Below, piece after piece: positions 35,472 through 46,434 of a DNA stretch of 64,000 nucleotides. The notes beneath the pieces were generated by a model, which saw nothing but the letters and a program-made list of their open reading frames with translations, made no database searches and had not been told where the DNA came from. Source of the DNA: Hyaloscypha bicolor E (lineage: Eukaryota > Ascomycota > Leotiomycetes > Helotiales > Hyaloscyphaceae). A program made the translations under genes and the position numbers. Location: NCBI RefSeq assembly GCF_002865645.1, contig NW_020194575.1, positions 373,247 to 437,246 of the forward strand, in the 5' to 3' direction. Each line of letters begins with the position of its first letter. The first letter of the stretch is position 1.

Positions 35472-37193
35472 TCATACCATGCCAGGCACATCATCATACT
35501 CAGTAACCTCCTCCAATGCCTCCCTAAGAATCTGTATTCCCCGCTCCATCTCCTCATCCGTCAGCACAAGCGGCGGACTCATTCTCACCCGATTCCCGAA
35601 ACTCGTAACCAGCAGCCCCTTCAGATTACACAGCGCGGCAATTTTCCTGCCTGTCACAGCTGGGTTGCTCTCATCAATGTACAGACACATGTCTGTACCA
35701 CAGCTCACCGCCTCGAGAATGAAGGGAAATTGTGTTTGCCATTTATCAGCTTCTTTTTGGAACCAGGCTCCGAGGAAGGGGCCACGGTCCATATATCCGG
35801 GCTCATCGATCAGGTCGAGCGTTGCGTTCGTGGCGGCACATCCTAAGGGTGTGTTGCCGAAGGTGGATGCCATTTCGCCGGTGCCAACGAGGGACATGAC
35901 CTCTTCGGTACCGACGATGTAGGAACATGGGTAGAAGCCACCCTGTTATTTTGTATGATCAGTGTCTGTTTTTATGGTTTGGTGAGTGTTGATAGTAAGT
36001 ACCGCCATTGATTTTCCCATCGCAATGAGGTCGGGCTTGACATCTGCACCAAGATTCTCGTAGCAGAAGAATTTTCCTGTCTTGCCTGCGCCTTGACGAA
36101 CTTCATCTGCCATGAAGAGGATCTTGTATTTTTTGCAGAGGTCATAGACAGCTAAAATAGTGCCATTAGCTTGTTTATTTGTCGTTCGGAGATCATTCAT
36201 ATCCCGTACCTCGTGAATATTTTATCTCTGCGGACGTCCTATCTGGTGTTAGTCGAAGGTGAAGTAAAGGGATTACGTTTTCACACACTCAACAGCGCCA
36301 TGCAAACATTCCATAATGACAGCAGCGACACGTTCATGATGTTCGGCAAGACATTCCTTCATGGCCTGGATGTCGCCATACCCCATTATCTTCCCCGTGC
36401 TGGGGTTTACATTCGTTTGGAGCTTGCTATCTAATCCGTACTCTGTATCGTGTTTATGAATCAGCTGGCGTATCAAAGGAACACGATTTCAGGAAGTTGC
36501 TGGTCAGTCGCAAATGAAGATATCAACCTACTAGCTCTCTTTTTCGTCGAATTCTGTAAACTCCAGACGCCCGACGTCAAACCGTGGAAACTATCTCCAA
36601 CACCAAAGATGAGCATCTCATTAGCTGGAATTCCTTTCTTTACAATGCCCCACTTTCTAGCTATCTTGACTGCAGTATCAGTCGCTTCGGATCCAGAGGT
36701 GGCGGAAATAACTTTGTCGTATCCGAAGCGTTTGCAAAGGCGTTCGGCGAGAGGTCCCCACCCTGCATTATGAGTTGCGAGATTTACTAGAGTGACTAAA
36801 ATATGGCACCATCAGTTACATTCTCTCCGCTATTGTTTAGATTGAAAAGCTAGGTCAACGAACTCTTGTTCATCTGTTCGGCGACAGCGGCTAGAATCTT
36901 AGGGTTGCAGTGACCGGTGTTCACGGCCGAAAACATGGCAATGAAATCAATGTATTCTTTCCCATCAACATCCTGAGTGACCCCGGTATTAGCAACTTTA
37001 GTTTCATTTGGTCAATAGTAATACGATATGGAATTACGGTTAATCTCACCCAAAGTTTTGCACCTTTGCCTTCGACGAAGAATGCTGGCATGGGCCTGAA
37101 CCCACCAGCAGTATATTTGTGCTCCAGCTCCACCAATTGCTGTGTCCTTTTGGACAATGCCAGAGTCTGAAGCTGCTTCTGGGTGTGAGGCAT
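35472..37193 (-). CDS. Ornithine-aminotransferase-like class III PLP enzyme
   Basis: Seven exons fit in frame to 441 residues, the normal length of ornithine aminotransferase: 37,193-37,050; 36,972-36,864; 36,795-36,532; 36,442-36,287; 36,242-36,210; 36,151-36,003; 35,942-35,472. Class III marks are ATSGSEATDTAVKIARKWG (PLP phosphate region), FMADEVRQGAGKTGKF (Asp binding the PLP ring nitrogen) and IAMGKSMAGG, whose Lys, near residue 282, forms the internal aldimine. The family converts ornithine and 2-oxoglutarate to glutamate semialdehyde; close paralogues use other omega-amino acids, so the substrate is not certain. Exon 5 (33 nt) is a predicted mini-exon and its donor and acceptor are the weakest part of the model; intron 2 uses GTTCGT. 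The gene lies next to a Zn2Cys6 regulator and an amino-acid permease. Confidence 0.85.
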
Positions 37194-37578
37194 AATGGTG
37201 GTCGAAGTCTGTGGCCTATGAGATTGTGAGATTGTGAGATTGTGACGATGGGGTTGTGTTGACAGGATACGGTTTGCGCGCACAGTCGCATGCAAAGGTT
37301 CGAGATATATATTTCCCCACCTTTGGAAAGAAACAATGGCCAACATCTGGCGGATCCATCGTGGAAAGAATGGCCGCTGCCCCACTTTTGCTCCTTGGGG
37401 GATTGGTTGTCGGCGCCGAATGAAGCGGGGAAGCGAGCTGTAGATAGGGGTATTGACATATCAGCCCCCCCCCCCCCATTTATGAGTGCCAAGTGATATG
37501 TCAAACATTCAGCTGGGAAGAATCGCGATTGCCGAGTGCAGTTCACTCACAATCTTCGGCCGCAAGAGATTTCCTGAA
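37194..37578. other. Aminotransferase promoter and regulator 3' flank
   Basis: No gene. Includes a 13-base C run near 37,464-37,477 and a triple AGATTGTG direct repeat near 37,222-37,243. Confidence 0.4.
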
Positions 37579-39722
37579 TTAGATATTCATGCCGTTCAAG
37601 TCTCCATCGAAGAACGCGGAGGGATCCCAGGTGCCAAGCAAACCATTCCAGTCTTGGTCAGAGAGACCGATCTGATTGCCCAAGAAGCGTCCTTGCGTGT
37701 TTCCCTCTGCTTGTAAAGTTGGTGTTCCTTGCTCTCTCATCGTCAGCAAATCTGATGCTGCGAGACTTTTTTCTATCTCGGCCTTCATGTTATTCAAAAC
37801 ATCTTGGAATAAGCGATATATCGCTTCGGCACTGGGCCAGTATTTTGCAACCTCGTCCATGACGGCGAAAAGATTCTCCAATCGCGACTGTGCCTGCAGT
37901 CCAAGAATTGAGGGGCCACTTGAGCTGGCAGATCGAGCTTCCAAACTCATTTGAATGGCTGCCGCCAGCAGCAATGTCAGTGCGGTGAAACAGCAGCGGT
38001 CGACCTTGGATGATATCAACAGTGAATTGAAGAGCTGAGAGATCGCAGATGCGGCATTGTGACAGATCTCCATGGATTTTGGGGAAGGGGCGAGAGAAAA
38101 GTCGGGTGTTCCCGGGAAAGTTGGCAAATATGACGTTCGGTAAAGCTGGAGGAGAGTAAGGTTGTAATGCAGGTGAAGTTGAGTACACCAAAAATCTTGC
38201 GTGTTTCGGGAGGGATTATTCAGATTTTGAGGAAGCCGTAGGAACCAAGCTTCAAGCTGTGAATCGAGTGTTGAGCGACTTGATTCGATGGTCTGCTCGC
38301 CTAAGCAATGACGACGAAGCGATCCAGGGGAGAAGAGTTTCAAGACTGAGATGATGATGTAGCAGAGCTTTATGTTTTGATCACAATAGTCAAAGTGAAC
38401 GTTTTTGTTCAGCTGACCGTCAATTTCGATGAAGTCTTCCATAACCAAAGGAGGCTGGTCACAACCATCCTCATTGATCATCAACGGTCTTCCATGATGA
38501 AGGCTGGCAAGCACATCACATTGGAAAAGTACCCAGAATAATCGGCGTTGGATTCGGCGGTCCTGGACAGGAATGGCACTCCGACTTGATGAAGAGAGAT
38601 TTCGATGACAGCCAAGACCGAAGGCAAGACGACATGCAATACCAATCCAGTAGTAGGCATTGGCTGCGATATCGTCAGCTCCTTCAAAATGCCACGTGAA
38701 GAGGAGCGCTGCCTGAACGAGGTGCTCACGATTGTTCTCATAATGGAGGTCGAACAATGCTTTGGCACGACGGAAAAGGGCCACTTTGACCAAGGATCGA
38801 GACTTTACAACTTTTGGATGTTGGCAAACATGTGCACCGGCGAGAAGGACAGGTTGAAGCAGGAGGAGCGGCACCGGATTTCCATCGTCACTGTATTGTG
38901 AGCGAAACTCTGCTTCATCAACGACAGGGAATCCCGGGTGTATCTTGGTGAAGAAATCCTCGACAAGTTGATCACAAACCTCTTTCTCGGGTAGCAAGCT
39001 GACATCGTGTGCCATATTGGAATACCATTTCACCCGTGGTAGGTCGTTGCTTGGCTTCCATGGCAATGCTGGCCGAATTCTAGGGAAAGAGAAATGAAGA
39101 GATGCATCGCCATGATACGGTGATTCTTGACCCACGAGATAAGCCAAATTTGACGTCGAAGTACCGACGTAAGCAATCCTGATGGGGTCTTTCTCATGGA
39201 ACACCGAGAACGTGGGAGAATGGAAGCCACGATGAAGGAATTCAGTCAAGGCCGTTCTCGCCAACCCTTCCTCGACGATGTCGTTTTCGTTGAGGATCAA
39301 GCTATGCTTTGGCGATGGTTCGACATGCTGCTGTGGCAGAGATGGGCTCGACCCTGGCCCTGAAACTGGTTGGAGAGCAGTGCTGAGGGTGGTAATTGGT
39401 GTCGAGGACGTTCCTGACTGAAGCGGGCGTTGTCCTCTAGATCGCATGGACTCTCGGCGTTTCGAGCCCACCTTCTGCAACCGCTGGTGAAGGATGAAGA
39501 ATCTGATATTTATGTCAGCGGTGGAAGATACCAAGGGGGAGACCGATTGACTCACGTGCATTCAAGGCTCCCTAATTGACAATTTGTACAGGTTTTCCCA
39601 TCCTGAGCATTACATTTGACCTTTCGGCGATGGCAGATGTCGCATGCTTGCTGCTTCGCTTTGCCCTGACTTCTCGGCGCATGGTTCAATGAAGTCGGCT
39701 CAGGAACCACAGCACTCGTCAT
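37579..39722 (-). CDS. Zn2Cys6 transcription factor with fungal_trans domain
   Basis: Two exons (39,722-39,556 and 39,502-37,579) joined across a 53-bp intron (GTGAGT, CTGAC, CAG) encode 696 residues. The zinc cluster is CX2CX6CX7CX2CX6C at residues 27-55 (starting ACDICHRRKVKC), split from the rest by the intron just after the last Cys. A basic linker (KRRESMRSRGQ) follows. The middle homology region of the fungal_trans family is recognisable from VCDQLVEDFFTKIHPGFPVV through the RRLFWVLFQCDVLASLHHGR segment, characteristic of this family. Such proteins act in the nucleus as pathway regulators. Tandem with the aminotransferase and divergent from the permease, it is a natural candidate to control both. 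An upstream exon cannot be excluded. Confidence 0.88.
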
Positions 39723-40407
39723 ATCGGATGATATCTCCACAAGTCTGCGATCTTGGTATTCGAGGTCTCCTGCAGAATGGATGGTTCGTGTCACTCTATC
39801 GAGTGCAGCTACTAGGGGCCGTCTACTATTCTCTCGGGCCCCATCTCGGCCAAGGATGGGGTCGATGCGGGAAGCTGCAGCAGTTCAGCCGACGGTGCCG
39901 AAACGTGGAAATTAGAGCGTCGTCGGGTTGTCACTAGAGCAGCAACCATGCATGATCTGCACTATCAGCAGCAGATCAACACCTTACCGTCGGCGTCGTC
40001 AGCGATGGAGAAGAGAAGGAGAAAGAGAGAAGTGGATGTCGTTCATCCTCGGCGCCGGAAGCGAATCCTTACACACCTACCCCTGCTTGCCTGGACCCCT
40101 TATCCAACGTCTCTCATCTCCGACACCTTGGTACCTTGATAACGATAGACAGGACTTGCTTAATTCGGCAAGTATCGGCAATCCACATGGTTTGTCTTCA
40201 AGCTGGTCGATTTCAGCCATGGTTATAAGAAGAATGGGTAAACTCCGACCCCACCCTGCGAGTCTGTAGCCGAATTCCTCAGCTCAGGTCCCATCTCAGA
40301 TAAGGGCGTGAGTTTCATGGACATAAGTACCTCTATGCGGTCTCCCGCATGGTGGCACATCTTGCTCACTCTCTAGATAACCAATAATCTCACTCACGTC
40401 AGTCGTC
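39723..40407. promoter_or_regulatory. Divergent promoter between regulator and permease
   Basis: About 690 bp between the start codons of two divergent genes. No separate gene is supported. No specific binding site was identified. Confidence 0.4.
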
Positions 40408-42331
40408 ATGGCTTCTCCAGCAAATCTCGCACTCGATGGTGGCGATCCTCGACAGGAAGGTGGACTTGGGGTCTCAAACTACCCACCACAGATGATTCGC
40501 AAGCTTCACGACCCTACTATATCATTTGAAGAGTATCTCCATTACGCCAAAGAATCTCGAGCTTGGGAAGCAAGTGCGGCAAATGCGGAATCCACATCTC
40601 TCGAAGGATCTGCTTTGAAGAGACGCTTCAGACTCGGAAAAGAGAAAAAGATCATTCAGGGAGAAGCCCCTCAGCCAGCGATTGGTAATGCGATAGCTAC
40701 CGAGAAGCATTCCTTGGCCAAGGAGTCGCTGAAGAATGGTAGCGTCACGGGAGTGGTGACATCAAACGTCACTGATGATGAGTGGTCGACTGCATCCAGG
40801 GCTGCCCGGACTGCAACTTGGGGAGCCGTGTTCTTCTTGCTCACAACCGATATCTTGGGTCCTTTCTCTGTTCCGTGAGTTCTCTTCTTCTTACCTAGAA
40901 GCGAAGGAAATAGCTGACTTCGAATCTCAGATGGGCCATTGCTCAGACTGGATTTGGTCCTGGATGGGCTTTGTACACCTTATTTGGAATTTTTGCTGGC
41001 TAGTAAGATCTCATCACTCCGTTCTTATTTGTATGTTCCTGACACTTGATTCAGCTCTGGTTGGCAGATTTGGGTGATGTATATACACCTCGACTCGGAT
41101 CGTCATCCCTGCAAATCGTACGGCAACATAGCATACCGAATCTTCGGTCCTTGGGCCAGGTATTGCGTCAATATGCTGCAATCCATCCAACTTCTGTTTA
41201 TCGTGTCTGGCGTAGTCCTATCAAGCGGCCAGTCGATTGCGCAGATCTCGAAGAATTCCATCTGCTACATCATCTGCATCTTCATCTATACAATCGCAGG
41301 CATGTTTGTTGGACAAGTCAGGACTTTGCAGAGGTTTGGTTGGTTGGCGAATCTCGCGGTTTGGCTCAACTTGCTCATCATGTTTATTGTGTAAGTCAAC
41401 ATTACGCTTTTCTAGCAGACTCATGGCTGACAACGGTGCACAGCATGGGAGTAGCAGCGCACTCATCACCAAACTACCAAGCCACACTAGCATCCTACAG
41501 CATTCCAGAAGGCCCCGTAATCACCTACGCCGGAACACCTCCGGGAACAACTTTCGTCACAGCCCTCAACGGCCTCAACCAAGCGATCTACAGCTACGAG
41601 TGTCGATGATGTTCTGCGAGTTTATGTCCGAGATGCGCAAGCCAACCGACTTTTGGAAAGGTCTGATCTGCGCACAAGCCGTTATTTACACCTGCTACGT
41701 CACCTTCGGCATGGTGGTTTACAGTTTCCAAGGCCAGTTCGCGTTCAACCCCGCTATGCAAGGCTTGTCGCCGTCAATTAGCAAACGGGCGGAATATTAT
41801 GTTCCTATTTTCTGGCCTGATTGCCGCTGTCTTTACAGTAATATTGGGATCAAGGTCATGTATGTCAACGTCCTTCAGGAGCTTTTGCATGCCCCACCCC
41901 TCACCACCAAGACGGGGAAATGGCTCTGGATTAGTCTAGTGCCTGTCTATTGGTCCGTAGCATTCATTATATGCGCCTCCATCCCCCAATTCAGCTATAT
42001 CTCCGGTCTCGTCGGCGCAGTTTGTATCCTGCAATTCACATACACCTTCCCTCCGATCCTCATGCTCGGATTCGAGATCAAGAAAGGGGCGATCCTACCA
42101 TCGGAGGTCTTTGACGCTGTGACCGGCACCTTTACGAGGGAAGACGGCGGTGTGAAGAGGTGGGCGAGAGGCTTCATGCAGAAGTGGGGTGTCAATGCTT
42201 TTAATGTTTTCTATGCGATTGGTGCTACGACAACGGCTGTGCTGGGTATTTACTCCAGTGTTGTCAGTTTGATTGCTGGGTTTAAGGGATTGACTGTGGC
42301 GACGAGTTTTTGGTGTGCTGCTCCTGTGTGA
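40408..42331 (+). pseudogene. AAAP-family amino-acid permease, frameshifted
   Basis: Exons 40,408-40,874, 40,931-41,002, 41,055-41,390 and 41,444-42,331 have good splice sites and encode a permease of the amino-acid/auxin family, close to the Neurospora Mtr type. A cytosolic N-terminus is followed by ILGPFSVPWAIAQTGFGPGW, then membrane segments, and VAAHSSPNY. The last exon is broken: four one-base losses (near 41,605, 41,774, 41,792 and 41,832) are needed to connect NQAIYSY, MMFCEFMSEM, the QTGG and NIMFLFSGLIAA segments, and YSNIGIKVMY. A TAG also stands where Trp is expected (41,779-41,781). With four bases restored the coding length is an exact multiple of three (588 codons). It would import neutral amino acids at the plasma membrane. 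It is either a recent pseudogene or partly misassembled. Confidence 0.75.
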
Positions 42332-42860
42332 TGCTATTCTGGGATGTTTATATGTGCCATACGTTTCGGACTCTCACCACATTGAAAGTCTCTTGCAAAT
42401 AAGCGAATAAAAAGGGGAAGCTCATGTGACTTAACCCTTTGTAAGATTTTAAACAAGTCAGAAATTTATGCAATCAATGTAGATATACTTTCAAGTGCCC
42501 TTCAATCTTGTTAATTCTTTTATATTATAATGCCTTCCATCAGCTCTGAGTAGAATCTTCTCCTTGGCTGTCACGTGCAGAACGACCGACGCAGTCGCCC
42601 GGTTTTGGCAGGCTCCATTGCAATAAGCCTGGCATTTATCCGCGCATTTTTGTACTTTCATGTGCATGTAATCTGTCGTATTTTTTTCTTTCTTTTTCAC
42701 ACATGTAGCGATTTGCTTTTCTTCTGTTCATCCTGTTTTTAAGCAGTTGACGTTGTTTGACGATCGCCACCAACTGTACTGTAACTCTTCCCTGCTCAGT
42801 GCCTGTCAAAGCGGGGGCGCGGCAGTCCACACCGCACAACAGAGGCGTGACCCCACGGGT
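42332..42860. other. Intergenic
   Basis: No gene recognised; a reading frame overlapping the methyltransferase start extends upstream but lacks similarity. Confidence 0.35.
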
Positions 42861-43450
42861 ATGGCGTCCAACAGTGCACCACCAGCGCTCTCAGAGGCGC
42901 TGCCACCCGAGAATCTAGCTCCGGGTCCATTAACTTCCAATCCTCACATCGACACCATCCCCGCCGCCGCCCTCGAAGCCGGCGACAACACCGAGACAGA
43001 CGACGGCTATTCCAGCAGCGGCGATGCCGCCTCCAGCACCACGTCCCTCAGTTCCAGCATCAAAGCGCACGTGTGGGAGAATGGCCGCAGGTACTGTACA
43101 ACAAGTTCCGGGAAGGCCAGTATGCGCTCCCGAACGATGAGGGCGAGCAAAATCGAGAGGATATGAAGCATGAGGTGATGCTTATGCTGTGTAACGGCGG
43201 GCTGCATTTTGCGCCTATTAGGGAGAACCCGCAGAATATTGTCGAGTGAGTGAGCAGAATTTCAGCTTCCCAAAGGCAGCTTTGTTTGAGTTGAGCTGGG
43301 GCTGAGATAAAATAGTCTTGGAACTGGGACGGGGATTTGGGCTTTGGATAGTAAGTGAAATGTTTGAGGCGCGGATGTGAAGTGCTGATGTGAGTAGTAG
43401 CGGACAAGTATCCGAGTGCTTTAGTTGTAGGAGTTAATCTGAGTCCAATA
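42861..43450 (+). pseudogene. LaeA/TAM-type SAM methyltransferase, truncated by a MITE
   Basis: From the ATG at 42,861 the protein has the family's acidic Ser-rich start (DNTETDDGYSSSGDAASST) and VWENGRRY. A 5-bp duplication (GTACTGTAC at 43,091-43,099) then shifts the frame, after which FREGQYALPNDEGEQNREDM and GLHFAPIRENPQNIV follow. Two introns (GTGAGT...TAG and GTAAGT...TAG) lead to DLGTGTGIWALD, the SAM-binding motif I, and IADKYPSALVVGVNLSPI. The coding sequence ends abruptly at the 43,451 MITE, and the catalytic C-terminal part is not found beyond it. Intact members include the secondary-metabolism regulator LaeA and many methyltransferases of unknown substrate. This copy is dead. Confidence 0.82.
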
Positions 43451-43894
43451 CGAAGACAACGGCATAAAGTATCGGGAATACAGGGCATTAGGAAACTTTC
43501 AGGCTCTCCAGCGTACAGATCAAGGTAGCAAACTCGCTACAAGGCCCTATATTTCCAGGCCCTGCCCCTAAAAGCACATTTACGCCTTTGACAAGGGCTA
43601 CTATACCTTTTCAGGGCTTCTTCCCTGTACTTACAAGGGAGCCTTTGCTAAAGGGGCCTATAATAGTTACTTGTTTAGCGTCCGAGCGCTGTGGTTACTC
43701 TACTAATAGCGCTATAACCCTAGAAGATCTACTTATCCTATGCGAATATCTTATAGCGCCTCTTTATATAGATTTAGGGAGTACTACCTAGAGTTATAGG
43801 GGCTTATAGCGAGCTTCTGCCCTAAATTCACACCCTGTAGAGCACTGAGGGTCAAAATGCCCTGTATTCCCGATACTTTATGCCGTTGTCTTCA
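43451..43894. mobile_element. 444-bp MITE with 38-bp perfect inverted ends and TA duplication
   Basis: Arms at 43,452-43,489 and 43,856-43,893 are exact reverse complements (38 bp, beginning GAAGACAACGGCATAAAG). One mismatched terminal base on each side is flanked by TA (43,449-43,450 and 43,895-43,896), the duplication typical of Tc1/mariner-type insertion. The interior is non-coding and rich in CCCTGTA/TACAGGG and AGCGC motifs. It sits inside exon 3 of the methyltransferase pseudogene. Confidence 0.85.
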
Positions 43895-44083
43895 TAGTGA
43901 CTTGGGAGCCTTGATAAGACAAGAGATAATTGGAAAATGAAAGGTACCGGAGGAGAGGAAGCAGTTCATCCCCACCGTTTAACCTTCTTTATTATTTATA
44001 GAAGAAGACCAAAGCAATATATCCCAAGACTGATTTTCTTTCAAGATACCGTATTCGTCTCTAGTAGCAATTGGAAGGTCATA
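43895..44083. other. Spacer after the MITE
   Basis: The first bases could be the other side of the methyltransferase insertion site, but no continuing methyltransferase frame was recognised. Confidence 0.3.
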
Positions 44084-45785
44084 TCACTCACACGCACCCA
44101 TATCCTCCATTTCTTCGTCGCCTTTTCCGTTCTTCTTGTCACGCCTCCGCAAGAAAGTAACCAAACCTGTAACTCCAAACTGCGCCAAAAATGCTAATGT
44201 ACTGTATGTAAACCCCCTCCTAAACCTCGGGGCATCCACAACCGGGTACGTCAACAAGGGTAACCACGCATTCACCGCATATCCACTTGCATTCATAACT
44301 CTCAGAACAACAGCCCTCTCTTCGGCATCGCCCCCCGCAAATCTCATTCGCCCAAGACATAACGAGTGGACCAAATGGAACAGCAGCCTTATGTATGAAG
44401 AATGCGAGCCACTTCAGCCCGTTAGGAATATTCCAAATTGCGAGGCACAGGGCGGAGAAGAATCCTATGGAGGTACTGAGAGACATTACGAGAGGGCGAT
44501 CGCGCAGGAAGTCGCTGAGCATGGCGAAAAATATCGTTGTTACAAGCTGGATGGCGCCGGCGCCCGTCGGGATGGTATTCTGCCGTCGTTAGAGGTTTAA
44601 GGGTGAAGAGGGAGGGGAAGACCCACGATCTGGCTAACTGGATACCCTTGATCTTTCAACCAAAGCGCAAAAGGATTTACGCTCGATGAAGGACTGGTGT
44701 TAATGAATATGATGTATAGCAACGTCAAAGAATAGACATGCCACCGCGTAAACACCCTCCCCAAAATAGACCAACCCAGTGTCTTCCTCGGGGCGCGGCC
44801 CACAGCATTCATTCTCCTCCTCGCCAACTTCGCATCCTCCTCAGTCAAATAGAAAGCCACCGTGTTCTCCGGCAAATCAGGAATCATGTAAAACCCGGCT
44901 AAGCAAATAGGAAGACTGATCAAAGCATCCATAACAAACAACCATCGCCAGCCTGTTTTTCCAAGTACCCCATCCAACCCCTGGTATACAGCAGCCTGCA
45001 AATACCCCGAAAACATCCCTGCCGCCACAGCCGGAGCATGGAACACACACGCTCTCTTCCCCAACTCAGAAGGGTTATACCAGCTCCCGATCAAAAAATG
45101 CGCCGCCGGATAAAAAATACTCTCTACCAAACCCACAAAGAACCGGATTCCAATAACCTGCCTGGTAGTCGTCGCTCCTGCAAGCGAAAAAGTGAGGAGC
45201 GTCCACACTACCTCGCAACTTGGAATCCATACCGACGGTCGGACTTTGGTGAGAATGAATTGAGAAGGCAATTGTCCGAGAACGTAACCCGTGGTCCAGG
45301 CTACGTCTATGAGGTTTATTTCGTTAGATGTCATGGAAAGTGCTTCTTTCATGCCGGAGACGTAGGCGTTGGCGATGTTTGTTTGGTCTAGGTTTTTGAT
45401 GAAGTAGCTAGGGAGAGGATGGTGAGGAGGTAGATGTCGAGCTTTTGGACGAATTTCTGCTCTTGGGGGGTTTGTTTGGGGTCATAGTCCTAGGTGTTGT
45501 GTCAGCCTTTGGTAAGTGAGGGGACTTGAGAGGACGAACCCAGATGTAGGACCACCAAGGGAGTTTCTTGGACTCGATGGCGAGAGACCCAATATCGTCT
45601 TCAGAATTCTTTTGGAATATTCCTCCTCTTGGGAGCTTGTCGTCTGATATTTTCGGTAGGAGAGCTACGGACGCTTCATCTTGCTCATCTTGGTCATGGT
45701 CTGTTGCGTCTTGAGACAGCCAGGAGAGCAACATAATACTTCCAGTTCCTGCACTTTTCGAACTTGAAGCTCTCAAACTATTCAT
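44084..45785 (-). pseudogene. MFS transporter of the Dal5/allantoate-permease type, two frameshifts
   Basis: Exons 45,785-45,540, 45,489-44,627 and 44,579-44,084 encode an anion:cation symporter of the fungal Dal5-like MFS family. An acidic N-tail, LPWWSYIW and DYDPKQTPQEQKFVQKLD lead into the first helix, with WTTGYVLGQLPSQFILTKV, RFFVGLVESIFYPAAHFLIG, SQINTIPTGAGAIQ across intron 2, and MSWANEICG near the end. Two indels break it: a missing base near 45,408 (in the GYF of the first helix) and one extra G in a six-base run at 44,331-44,336. With both corrected the length is a multiple of three and the normal twelve-helix size results. Substrates of relatives include allantoate, nicotinate, biotin and sulfonates. 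Intron 1 starts with GTTCGT. Confidence 0.75.
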
Positions 45786-46434
45786 CTCTTACACCAGATT
45801 CTTAGGGTCATTGTTCAGCAGCTGGCAGGAATAATTGCGTGCTTCCGGGCTAGTGTCATCAGGATGGATTCCTAAACGAACCTTTATCCGAAGTCATTCC
45901 CAGAGTCCCATTTCGGTTCTCCTTAGGGAGTGAATGACCAATGGCTTTGAATATTAGGTGCAAGCAAGGAGAGTTATACGCCACATCGATGTTGTGCTTC
46001 GGCGTTTCATGATGCCATAGAAATAACACCCAATAAAAACTCTCAGCATACCAAGCTTAGGGATAGAAGATAAGATACGCTGTCGTGAAATATGCACTGG
46101 TGTAACTATCCCGAGTCAGCTACCAATCAAGATACCGAGTGCTAGTATTGTGATTCGAGATGGTGGGTGTTGTCGTCAAAACAATACAGAAGCACGCAAT
46201 CCACCCACAATTGGTCGCGTGAGAACGCCATTTTATACGCCCCTTTCCTGCAGCTATGCAGCTACCCCTCATCACGACACGACACTTGGTGTGGGAGAAC
46301 GCGACGAGCTTAGAAATCAAATAATATTCCTAAATCCCTCATTCATTAAAAAGTCTATGTTTCCCAGGCTTGAAATTCAGTTCCAGGTCCCTCAAAAACA
46401 GAAAGCGTGTAAATCGATATAAAGTTTAACCAAT
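45786..46434. promoter_or_regulatory. Divergent promoter between transporter and dioxygenase
   Basis: 650 bp shared between the minus-strand MFS gene and the plus-strand TauD-like gene. No separate gene. A common promoter would fit co-regulation, but no motif was identified. Confidence 0.4.
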
